Of a stretch of 64,000 nt of DNA, positions 34,593 to 43,023 are shown one piece after another. Origin of the DNA: Pseudomonas sp. FP2196 (GTDB lineage Bacteria; Pseudomonadota; Gammaproteobacteria; Pseudomonadales; Pseudomonadaceae); NCBI RefSeq assembly GCF_030687715.1, contig NZ_CP117445.1:3151501-3215500 (forward strand). The letters are read 5' to 3'. The notes beneath the pieces were generated by a model, which did not search any database, was not told the origin of the DNA, and was given only the letters and a program-made list of their open reading frames with translations. The stretch's first letter is position 1; the number at the start of each line of letters is the position of its first letter. The position numbers and the translations under genes were made by a program.

Positions 34593-37442
34593 ATGAGACT
34601 CAAAAGTTACCTGCATCAGATCAACCCGTTTTTATCCAGTCCAGAAGCAGCCCGCCGGCTGCTTCGTCTGTTTGCGCTGGTCCTGATGGCCGGGATCCTC
34701 AGCGCCTCGTACAACTTCCTGCGTTCCACCCTCGCCAACGATATTTCCCAGCGCCGCAGCTACATGAGCAGCGCGGTCGCAGAGGCGCAGACATTTTTTA
34801 CCAGCCGCGAGTCCTTGCTTGAGAGCTTGGGGCTTTCAGCCGTATGCAAGCCGATGATGGCCACCCCACTCTCCTACTCGCCGTCGATTGAGGACCATTC
34901 CGTTCAATTGGGCATTTCCGGCGGCGCTCAGTGGACCCTATGGCTGACACGCAGAATGCTCGATTACATGCAGCGTAATCAGCTGAATCTGATTTACGTT
35001 TCCGCCGAAGCAAATCCTCAGGTGAATCGCCTGTATACCGCCAGTGCGAATCTTCCTCGGCTTCCCCGGTCGATCCTGGATCAACTGTCCGCATTGAATG
35101 ACCAATTACCGGAACGGGATCAGGAGTTGTGGTTGACCGATCAAGCGGCGACCGCTTCGCAGTTGTACATCTTCATTCGTCTGGATGATCGCGTGAAAAA
35201 CTCAGGCTGGTTGGGTCTGGAAATGGACGGTGCAGAAATCTCCGCAGCCCTGAACGATCAAAGTGCCGGCACGTTCATGATGCTCAACTCTCAAGGTTCC
35301 CTGCTGTTTGCCAACACGCCAGCGCACCGACTCGGCGAGGCGTTGAGTCGATCGCATGAGAATAACTACTTCGGTTTTGTCGGCAGCGGCTGGCTTCCCG
35401 ATCATCTGGTGATCCGCAAGCAGTTGAAGTCCACGGATTGGCAATTGGTGTATTCGTTCGACTTGCTGGATCTGCTGAAGGCTTTGTTGCCGCAACTGCT
35501 CGCGGCATCGGCGTTCTGCCTGGCAAGCATGATTTTGATCTGGCTATTGATTCGTCGGGTCGAGCACAGGTTTATTACACCGGCCCTCAACCGCTTGCAG
35601 GCACTGATCGAGAGCGAGGCGTTCAGCCGTGACGTGATTCAAACCGCGCCCGTCGCCCTTTGCGTGCTGCGGCGCACTGACGGCCAGGTGATGCTCGAAA
35701 ACACCTTGTCCGAGCGGTGGCTGGGCAGTGGCATTGAGCGCGAAATGCTCTGTAAAAGGTGGATTGAGCAAGCGTTCGATGCGACGCAACCCAATCGCAG
35801 TGACTATTTTTCCACCGCCGACGGGCGCCACCTTTATTTGAGCAGCGCACCGACGCGCTACAAAAGTGAAGACGTGTTGTTCTGCGCGTTCAGCGATATC
35901 AGTGCGCGCAAGCAGGTCGAGGCGGCGCTTGAAGAGGCGCGGCGATTGGCTGATGCGGCGAATGAAGCCAAAACCCTGTTTCTGGCAACCATGAGCCACG
36001 AAATCCGCACCCCACTGTATGGCGTGCTGGGAACACTGGAACTCTTGGGCCGGACTCGACTGGACAGCCAACAGAAAGGGTATTTGCGTGCCATCGAAGG
36101 TTCCTCCGCGACCTTGCTGCAATTGATCTGCGATGTCCTGGACGTATCGAAGATCGAGGCCGGTCAACTGGCCCTTGAACTGCACGAATTTGCCCCGACG
36201 GAATTGGTATACGAGGCCATTCAGGGGTACGCGGCGGCGGCGCAGAGCAAAGGCGTCCGGTTGTATGCGTGCATGGATCCGAAAATGCCCGAGCGATTGA
36301 TTGGCGACGTTACACGTATCCGGCAGATTCTGAATAATCTGCTGAGCAACGCAGTCAAGTTCACTGATTCAGGGCGGGTGGTTTTGCGGGTCAGGCTACT
36401 CGACTGTGCTGACGAACAAGCACAGGTGGCGTGGCAAGTGACAGATACCGGCCGTGGTATCTCCCGGGATGACCAGGCACATATTTTCGAGCCGTTCTAC
36501 CAGACTGAAGGCAATACCAACGTCGTTGCCGGAACCGGTTTGGGCCTGCCGATCTGCAAACGCCTGACGCAGTTGATGAATGGCACACTGCGCATGGTGA
36601 GCGAAAAGGGACTGGGCAGCAGTTTTACGCTGACGTTGCCACTCGACATCGTCACCCGATCGTTGCCGGCAACCCATTGCCTGCTACCGAACACAATCTA
36701 CGTGGCGTCTGCGGTACGAGAGCTGAGCGAGTCCATCGCGGGCTGGTTGCGTCGGTGGGGGGCGCGGGCTCAGGTGGCACCCCTTGGCAACAACACAGGG
36801 GCGCGTGGCAGCCTGTTGATCGAGTTGCATGCCGGTGATGTTGAACAACGCCTCGTGCCGAATTGGTGCGGCCCACTTATAATCGCCACCGCTAACCTGC
36901 GTAATACGCCTGCCTCGCAGCCCGAATGCCGATACGTCAACGTCAGCCACCTGTATGCCATTCACCAGGCTGTCAGCCAGGCACAGGGTTTGTGGGTCGA
37001 CCAGACCACACAAAGCTTGACGACCAGCGCTTTGAAAAAACTCAACCTGCATCTCTTGGTTGCTGAAGACAATGACATCAACCAGCTGATTCTTCGTGAT
37101 CAACTCGAAGAACTCGGTTGCTCGGTTGAGTTGGCCTGCAACGGTGAAGAAGCCCTGGCACTCTGGAAAACCGGCACCTTCGATGTTGTGCTCAGTGATG
37201 TAAACATGCCGAAACTCAACGGCTACGAGTTGGCAAAAGAATTACGACGACTAGGCTATGTACAGCCCATCATCGGCGCGACGGCCAATGCCATGCGCGG
37301 CGAAGAAGCCTTGTGCCTTGAGGCAGGAATGGACCACTGCCTGGTCAAGCCGTTTGCATTACGAGCGCTGTTCAATTGCTTGCTGCCCTATGGTCGGACA
37401 GCCCCGCAAAACGCTACGGTGCAGCTGAGCTCAAGCCAATGA
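34593..37442 (+). CDS. Hybrid sensor histidine kinase 1 (RcsC/RocS-like), no Hpt domain
   Basis: 949 residues from the ATG at 34593; an ATG at 34557 would add 12 residues and neither has a strong ribosome site. Transmembrane helices near residues 35 and 310 flank a large periplasmic sensor. A short PAS-like region is followed by the H-box TMSHEIRTPLYGVLGTLELL, N-box ILNNLLSNAVKFTD, G-boxes DTGRGIS and GTGLGLPICK, and a receiver domain LLVAEDNDINQLIL with Asp in VVLSDVNMPKLNGYE. The protein ends shortly after the receiver. It is paralogous to the next gene and likely works with it on the RcsB-like regulator. Confidence 0.87.
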   Translation: MRLKSYLHQINPFLSSPEAARRLLRLFALVLMAGILSASYNFLRSTLANDISQRRSYMSSAVAEAQTFFTSRESLLESLGLSAVCKPMMATPLSYSPSIEDHSVQLGISGGAQWTLWLTRRMLDYMQRNQLNLIYVSAEANPQVNRLYTASANLPRLPRSILDQLSALNDQLPERDQELWLTDQAATASQLYIFIRLDDRVKNSGWLGLEMDGAEISAALNDQSAGTFMMLNSQGSLLFANTPAHRLGEALSRSHENNYFGFVGSGWLPDHLVIRKQLKSTDWQLVYSFDLLDLLKALLPQLLAASAFCLASMILIWLLIRRVEHRFITPALNRLQALIESEAFSRDVIQTAPVALCVLRRTDGQVMLENTLSERWLGSGIEREMLCKRWIEQAFDATQPNRSDYFSTADGRHLYLSSAPTRYKSEDVLFCAFSDISARKQVEAALEEARRLADAANEAKTLFLATMSHEIRTPLYGVLGTLELLGRTRLDSQQKGYLRAIEGSSATLLQLICDVLDVSKIEAGQLALELHEFAPTELVYEAIQGYAAAAQSKGVRLYACMDPKMPERLIGDVTRIRQILNNLLSNAVKFTDSGRVVLRVRLLDCADEQAQVAWQVTDTGRGISRDDQAHIFEPFYQTEGNTNVVAGTGLGLPICKRLTQLMNGTLRMVSEKGLGSSFTLTLPLDIVTRSLPATHCLLPNTIYVASAVRELSESIAGWLRRWGARAQVAPLGNNTGARGSLLIELHAGDVEQRLVPNWCGPLIIATANLRNTPASQPECRYVNVSHLYAIHQAVSQAQGLWVDQTTQSLTTSALKKLNLHLLVAEDNDINQLILRDQLEELGCSVELACNGEEALALWKTGTFDVVLSDVNMPKLNGYELAKELRRLGYVQPIIGATANAMRGEEALCLEAGMDHCLVKPFALRALFNCLLPYGRTAPQNATVQLSSSQ

Positions 37443-37509
37443 CAAAAGGAGCTTGGAGACAAGATGCCCGTTAACGAGGCACCTGCATGCCCTTTGGAAA
37501 TGACCGAAC

Positions 37510-40500
37510 ATGAAGCACAACCCCTCCTTGCTTGAAAACCTTTCCCGAAGTTCCATGCGCCTGAACAAGGGGCTGCTGGTGTTGTTGGGCATTGCCATCC
37601 TGTTGGTGGGATTCAGCTATTGGGCTTTCCAGCGCTTACTCAGGGAGCAAAACGACACCGTGCGATTTCACTTCGCACGTTTGATGGAGAACGTGCAGCG
37701 CCATGAAGCATTTCTGCGTGAGGTGGCGCAGCAAAGTGTACAAGGGGAAATGTTCTACAAGGGCTTGAATGCGCGTTACAGCGCCAGACAGCTGGCAACC
37801 GAAGGCCCGAATATTTACGAAGGCTATGAGTTTCCCTATTCAGTTCCTTTCGGCCTGAGTTTCAACCATCAAAAACTCAAGGAAAGTGAACTGCCTAAAG
37901 TGTTCACCCTCGGCGTCCACCTTTCGAGTCTCTACAGTGCCTTTTGGTCGACGTCGCACTATCAGTCGCCGCAGATTTTCTTGTACAACGACAATGACAA
38001 TTTCGACATCACCGTTCCATCCAACGGCGTTCTGCACGCCGGCACAAAAGAAAGTGAAGAACCGCTCAACACGATCGTTGCCCGCGTGGCCCGACATCTC
38101 AAAGTGAAGAACAACGGACACGCCGATGGCCGGGTGCACTGGGAAGCCTACAACGTGCCCGACGATTATCCGCGCTCAACCGAAATGCTCGCCTACATCA
38201 ACGTTCATCTTGATCCCCGGGAACTGAAAATCCATGGCACCAGCGAGTCTAGCGTGGTGGCGTCGCTATTGAACATGAACCAGGTCAATGATGTTGAACG
38301 CATCATGGAATGGTCGATTTACGATAGTTTCACGTTGATAACCCCCGACGGGCGCGCGGTCATTGGCTCAATCAATGCCGATCAAATCCTGCATGAAGGT
38401 CTGAACATCAATCGCAACGGCATGGTGTTCAAGGTTGTGGCCAAAACCGAGCAACCCTGGACAGCCATTTACACCATCAGCTTCAAAAGTTACTTCGGGC
38501 AACTGATGTGGCCATTGGTCGGCCTGCTGATGTTGTTACTGGGCGGTGCGGGTGTCAGTTGGATGATCAGTCGCTGGTACAGGATTCGCGTCGTCCAGCC
38601 AGCCGAAAAAGCGCATCAAAGCATCACCGAAAGCGAAGCGTTCAGCCGTGCTGTGATCGATACCGCTCCCACTGGGTTGTGTGTGGTGCGGCGCACCGAT
38701 TTCAAAGTGCTGCTGGAAAACCAGCGCGCCCAACAGTGGCAAGGCACCGCAAAACTGGTGGCGGTACTGGACCGCCATCACGATCTGGCGGATATCGGCG
38801 AAACGCGCCTGGACATCGAAGGCCGGCACTTGCATGTGGGCTTCATTTCGACCCGTTATCAAGGGCAGGACGTACTGCTTTGCGCGTTCAATGACATCAC
38901 GCGCCACGTCGAGGACGCCCTGGCCCTGGAAAAGGCTCGGCGTACCGCCGACTTGGCGAACCAGGCCAAGACCCGGTTCCTGGCAACCATGAGCCACGAA
39001 ATCCGTACCCCCCTCTACGGTGTTCTGGGCACGCTTGAGTTACTTGGCATGACCAGCCTGAGCGCACGTCAAGAGGACTATCTACAGACCATTCAACGCT
39101 CATCGACCACGTTGTTTCAGTTGATCAGCGATGTGCTGGACGTTTCCAAGATCGAATCCGGACAAATGCTGATCGAGTCCATCGGTTTTTGCCCCCTGCA
39201 ACTGATCGAGGACACCCTGCACACCTATGCCGCATTCGCCCAGCGCAAGGGGCTGTTGCTCTGTGCATGCACCGACCCGGCCCTGCCCAATCGGTTGCAG
39301 GGTGACCCGGTGCGCATCCGTCAGATCCTCAACAATCTGGTGAGCAACGCGATCAAATTCACTGACTCCGGCCGGGTTGTCCTGCGCACGCGGGTACTGG
39401 CCAACGACCTGGATCAAGTCTCGGTGCAATGGCAAGTCAGCGACTCCGGAATAGGTATCGCCCAGGCACAACAAGCGCAGTTGTTTACGCCGTTCTTTCA
39501 GGTGCGTGACGCCTCCAGCGAGGCCGGGGCCGGTTTGGGGCTCGCAATCTGTCAAAGGCTCTGCGCAATGATGAATGGCGAGTTGACCGTCATCAGCGAG
39601 CCGGGGCTTGGCAGCAGTTTTTCGTTGCAACTGAGGCTCAAGGTACTGCCCGGCGACTTGACCGATTGCATGGATATCACGCCCAACCCGGCGACTGTCC
39701 ATGTTCGCGCCCCTGTGCCGGAACTGGCAGAGAACGTCTGCGATTGGCTCCAGCGTTTCGGACTGATGGCCCGCCCATTCAGCGATAACCTGACTGTTGA
39801 GCCTGGCGCGGTGCTGGTCGACATTCTTCCATCCGACAACGTCGCGGCCTGGCAGGGCTCGCGGATTGTCTGCAGGATAAATGGACTCACCCAGCCTGAA
39901 ACGATCACAGACACGCCAGATGTCGATTTGTACGACATCCGAGCGATCGCCCGGGCGGTCAGTCTGGTGCAAAAAGGCAAGGTGGTAGACGCGACCGAAC
40001 TGGCACGCCCTGCCCAAACACCGCTTGAGTTGCGGATTCTGGTCGCCGAGGACAATCCGATCAACCAGGCGATCATCAAAGAACAACTGGAAGCACTGGG
40101 CTGTCGCGTCTGCGTTGCAGCCAATGGCGAGCAAGCGTTGGAGCGGTGGCGCGAGCAGGCTTTCGATCTGGTGTTGACTGACGTCAACATGCCCGTGATG
40201 AACGGTTATGAACTGGCCAAGGCACTGCGGGAACTGGACTTGCGCACCCCCATTATTGGCGTCACGGCTAATGCAATGCGTGAAGAAGGCACCCGCTGCC
40301 TTGAGGTCGGGATGAATGCCTGGATAGTAAAACCATTGAGCCTCAAAACATTGCGCGAGCAATTGCTCGGATTTTGCTCGTTACCGGTTGAAGCGGCGTC
40401 AGTCACGGAGGTCTCCACTGCTGTTCAATCCGAGCCTTTTGATGACAACGTGGTGCTTTCACCGAGAATGCGCGACATCTTTTCCGTGACCATGCGCGAG

Positions 40501-40731
40501 GACCTGGCACGGCTCGATTCAGCCCTGGCCAACACTGACATGCCGGGTATAGCACAAAGGCTTCACAGCATCGCAGGTGCCATGGGCGCCGTACAGGCGG
40601 GCGAGCTGGCTCATGCTTGCACTGAGCTGGAGTGCCGATTGTCATCAGGCGCAGTCACCGCGATATTGCTGGCTGATGTCCGGCAAATGGTGCAGCGCAT
40701 TCAGAACCTGCTCGACAAGGTTTCCCCTTGA
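37510..40731 (+). CDS. Hybrid sensor histidine kinase 2 (RcsC/RocS-like) with C-terminal Hpt
   Basis: 1073 residues. The architecture matches its upstream neighbour: helix LLVLLGIAILLVGFSYWAF, periplasmic sensor to residue ~335, helix LMWPLVGLLMLLLGGAGVSW, then H-box TMSHEIRTPLYGVLGTLELL, ATPase and receiver (ILVAEDNPINQAII, VLTDVNMPVMNGYE). It then continues with an Hpt domain whose phospho-histidine lies in IAQRLHSIAGAMGAVQ. The sensor domains are only distantly alike, so the two probably read different signals. The Hpt is needed to hand phosphate to the regulator and may serve both kinases. GGAAAT precedes the start. Confidence 0.88.
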   Translation: MKHNPSLLENLSRSSMRLNKGLLVLLGIAILLVGFSYWAFQRLLREQNDTVRFHFARLMENVQRHEAFLREVAQQSVQGEMFYKGLNARYSARQLATEGPNIYEGYEFPYSVPFGLSFNHQKLKESELPKVFTLGVHLSSLYSAFWSTSHYQSPQIFLYNDNDNFDITVPSNGVLHAGTKESEEPLNTIVARVARHLKVKNNGHADGRVHWEAYNVPDDYPRSTEMLAYINVHLDPRELKIHGTSESSVVASLLNMNQVNDVERIMEWSIYDSFTLITPDGRAVIGSINADQILHEGLNINRNGMVFKVVAKTEQPWTAIYTISFKSYFGQLMWPLVGLLMLLLGGAGVSWMISRWYRIRVVQPAEKAHQSITESEAFSRAVIDTAPTGLCVVRRTDFKVLLENQRAQQWQGTAKLVAVLDRHHDLADIGETRLDIEGRHLHVGFISTRYQGQDVLLCAFNDITRHVEDALALEKARRTADLANQAKTRFLATMSHEIRTPLYGVLGTLELLGMTSLSARQEDYLQTIQRSSTTLFQLISDVLDVSKIESGQMLIESIGFCPLQLIEDTLHTYAAFAQRKGLLLCACTDPALPNRLQGDPVRIRQILNNLVSNAIKFTDSGRVVLRTRVLANDLDQVSVQWQVSDSGIGIAQAQQAQLFTPFFQVRDASSEAGAGLGLAICQRLCAMMNGELTVISEPGLGSSFSLQLRLKVLPGDLTDCMDITPNPATVHVRAPVPELAENVCDWLQRFGLMARPFSDNLTVEPGAVLVDILPSDNVAAWQGSRIVCRINGLTQPETITDTPDVDLYDIRAIARAVSLVQKGKVVDATELARPAQTPLELRILVAEDNPINQAIIKEQLEALGCRVCVAANGEQALERWREQAFDLVLTDVNMPVMNGYELAKALRELDLRTPIIGVTANAMREEGTRCLEVGMNAWIVKPLSLKTLREQLLGFCSLPVEAASVTEVSTAVQSEPFDDNVVLSPRMRDIFSVTMREDLARLDSALANTDMPGIAQRLHSIAGAMGAVQAGELAHACTELECRLSSGAVTAILLADVRQMVQRIQNLLDKVSP

Positions 40732-40783
40732 ACGACTCACATGCAGTTACCTCATCGATACACGCGTCCACGGGTTGGTTTTC

Positions 40784-41431
40784 ATGAAAAAGTTGAACGT
40801 AGTCATTGCTGACGATCACCCGATCGTCCTGCTCGGAGTACGCGAACTGGTCGAGCGCGATGGTCGCTTTTGTGTGGTAGGCGAAGCTGTCTGCTCACAA
40901 GGATTGATCGACCTGCTCAACCTTCATTCGGTAGACATCGTCATCACCGACTACAACATGCCCGCCGACTCGCCCTATGGCGATGGCCTGAAACTGGTCG
41001 AATATCTACAGCGACACTTCCCTGCGGTACAGGTGCTGGTACTGACCATGCTGTCCAATCAACTGATACTCACGCGTCTGCATGAGTTGGGTGTGGCCGG
41101 CGTGATTCAAAAGAGTCAATTGCACAATGAGATTCAATTGGCCCTCGAAACCATTGCCCGCAAAGGCCAATACCTCAGCCAGCAACCCGCACCGCAATCT
41201 GTCATCAAGTCCAACGCCGATATCCAACAGCGTTTTTCAATGCTGTCGCCAAAGGAGTTCGAGATTCTGCGGCTGTTTGTGTCTGGAAAAAGCGTCAGTG
41301 ATATCGCCCGCAGTCAAAACCGCAGTACCAAAACAGTCAGCGCGCAGAAGATATCGGCCATGCGCAAACTGGAAGTTTCAAGCGATCAGGACTTGTTGGC
41401 TTATTGTCACGCGCTGAATGTTTTTAACTAG
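40784..41431 (+). CDS. NarL/RcsB-family response regulator (RocA-like)
   Basis: 215 residues from the ATG at 40784, 52 bases after the second kinase; the frame is open upstream inside that gene. The receiver starts NVVIADDHPIVLLG, the phosphorylation site is Asp56 (VITDYNMP), and the YGDGLKLVEYLQRHFP stretch is strikingly RcsB-like. The LuxR-type HTH LSPKEFEILRLFVSGKSVSDIAR, then NRSTKTVSAQKISAMRKL, is the RcsB/RocA1 pattern. In P. aeruginosa such regulators control cup fimbrial operons. A fimbrial operon starts 120 bases downstream here, so it is the natural target. Confidence 0.9.
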   Translation: MKKLNVVIADDHPIVLLGVRELVERDGRFCVVGEAVCSQGLIDLLNLHSVDIVITDYNMPADSPYGDGLKLVEYLQRHFPAVQVLVLTMLSNQLILTRLHELGVAGVIQKSQLHNEIQLALETIARKGQYLSQQPAPQSVIKSNADIQQRFSMLSPKEFEILRLFVSGKSVSDIARSQNRSTKTVSAQKISAMRKLEVSSDQDLLAYCHALNVFN

Positions 41432-41551
41432 CTGGGATTAAAACTGCTGCGATTAATAAGATTCGTCTGATGTCCGGAAAAGTACTCGGTGATTATCTTG
41501 CTCATGCAATTTCATTTAGCACATTTCACTTTCATATAAATGGACACAACG

Positions 41552-42145
41552 ATGAAAAACTTCTCAATCGCCCTTCTCGCTGCCGCCGTACTGGGTGCGT
41601 CGTGCAGCGTGCTCGCAGCAGATCCGGCCACCAAAGGTGGCAGCGGTCAAATCAGCTTTACCGGTGTGATCAACAACGATGCCTGCTCGATTGACGGTAG
41701 CGATGCCAATCACGTCATTGCCGTCAACATGGGTGATGTGTCGATCAAAGACATGGGCACCGCAGAAAATCCAGCCTCCGGTCGCGTCAGCGGCAGCAAC
41801 TTCAATCTGAACGTCAACTGCAACAAAGGCACCAAGGTCGCGATGATCTTCGACGCGGCGGCAGGCGGCTCCGGTCTGGTGGCTGGCAAGAACGCGCTGG
41901 CACTGACTCGAGGCAACGGTAGCGCTTCCGGTATTGGTATCGCCCTGCTCGACAGCAATGGCCAGTCGATTGACCTGAGCTCCAAGGCAACTGCGCGCAT
42001 CGAAGCCGACATGCACGGTGTAGGCGCCGAAGGCGGCGATACCACCCTGAGTTTCTCCGCGGCCTACGTGACGCTTGATGATCCAAGCACCGCCACTGCC
42101 GGTCGTGGTGACGCTACTCTTCCGTTCATTCTGGAATACGAATAA
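41552..42145 (+). CDS. Fimbrial major subunit (chaperone-usher pilin)
   Basis: 197 residues from the ATG at 41552; an ATG at 41540 would add four residues, but the GGAC before 41552 favours the shorter form. A signal peptide (MKNFSIALLAAAVLGASCSVLA) precedes a mature N-terminal donor strand with alternating residues (GGSGQISFTGVINNDAC). Two cysteines form the usual disulfide (NDACSI and VNCNKG). The C-terminus ends GDATLPFILEYE with the penultimate tyrosine that usher pilins show. It is the first gene of the pilin-chaperone-usher set. Confidence 0.9.
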   Translation: MKNFSIALLAAAVLGASCSVLAADPATKGGSGQISFTGVINNDACSIDGSDANHVIAVNMGDVSIKDMGTAENPASGRVSGSNFNLNVNCNKGTKVAMIFDAAAGGSGLVAGKNALALTRGNGSASGIGIALLDSNGQSIDLSSKATARIEADMHGVGAEGGDTTLSFSAAYVTLDDPSTATAGRGDATLPFILEYE

Positions 42146-42215
42146 ACCCAGTCTGCGATTGATTTGCGCGAGGTCGTTCGACCTCGCCCTCTCTTCTGAT
42201 ACAGCGATTTAAGCC

Positions 42216-42956
42216 ATGTTGCGTCAAACCCTATCAGCCTGCCTGGTACTCATGCTGAGTGCCGAGGCCATGGCTAGCATTTCCTTGAGTGCCACGCGCG
42301 TCGTGTTCGACGGTGCGCACAAAGAAGCCAACATCACGGTAAGAAATGGCGCCCAGGACACTTTGATTCAATCCTGGATCGATCAGCAGGACACGGGGAC
42401 AGCCACGCCCTTCGCTGTTACACCGCCATTGGCCCGGGTCTTTGCCAAGGACCAGCAACTGCTGCGCATTCTTTATGAAGGCCAGGGCATGCCGCAGGAC
42501 AAAGAGTCTGTGGTGTGGCTCAACGTGCAGGAAATTCCGCAAACGTCGAAAACCGCCAATACCTTGCAGCTCGCCGTCCGGCAGCGGATCAAGATCTTCT
42601 TTCGACCAAAAGGTCTGAGCGGAGACGCACTGACGGCGCCCACTGAACTGCAATGGCGACTGGCGCAGGACAACGATAAAACCGTGCTCAGGGTTAAAAA
42701 CCCGACTCTTTATCACGTGTCCATGGCAGACGTTACGCTTCACGACCCGCGACAGAATGAACTGGCGACGGACTCGACCATGATCGCCCCGGGCGCCGAA
42801 GCCAGCTTTTCCGTCACCCGGTTCGCCGCCAACAGCACGCCGGTCCTGACGTTCTCCAGTATCAATGACTACGGGGCATTGAGCGTTTACAGGGCCAGCC
42901 TGAGCGAAAGCCATCCGGTGAGCGCGACGCTTACTCAAGACAACGCCACGAAGTAG
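42216..42956 (+). CDS. Fimbrial periplasmic chaperone (PapD/FimC family)
   Basis: 246 residues with a signal peptide to about MASA-like residue 20. The first Ig domain starts ISLSATRVVFDGAHKEANITVRN and has the PPLARVFAKDQQLLRILYEG segment with the conserved pilus-binding arginine. VVWLNVQEIPQ, then LQLAVRQRIKIFFRPKGL, are the PapD signature; the second domain follows. It caps pilin subunits by donating its G1 strand and delivers them to the usher. It lies between pilin and usher in one operon. Confidence 0.92.
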   Translation: MLRQTLSACLVLMLSAEAMASISLSATRVVFDGAHKEANITVRNGAQDTLIQSWIDQQDTGTATPFAVTPPLARVFAKDQQLLRILYEGQGMPQDKESVVWLNVQEIPQTSKTANTLQLAVRQRIKIFFRPKGLSGDALTAPTELQWRLAQDNDKTVLRVKNPTLYHVSMADVTLHDPRQNELATDSTMIAPGAEASFSVTRFAANSTPVLTFSSINDYGALSVYRASLSESHPVSATLTQDNATK

Positions 42957-43023
42957 TTCCCCACCTGCGCCGCTAACGAGCGATCGCCCGTCCTCCAGAC
43001 GGGCGCCGATACAGGTTTCCTGC

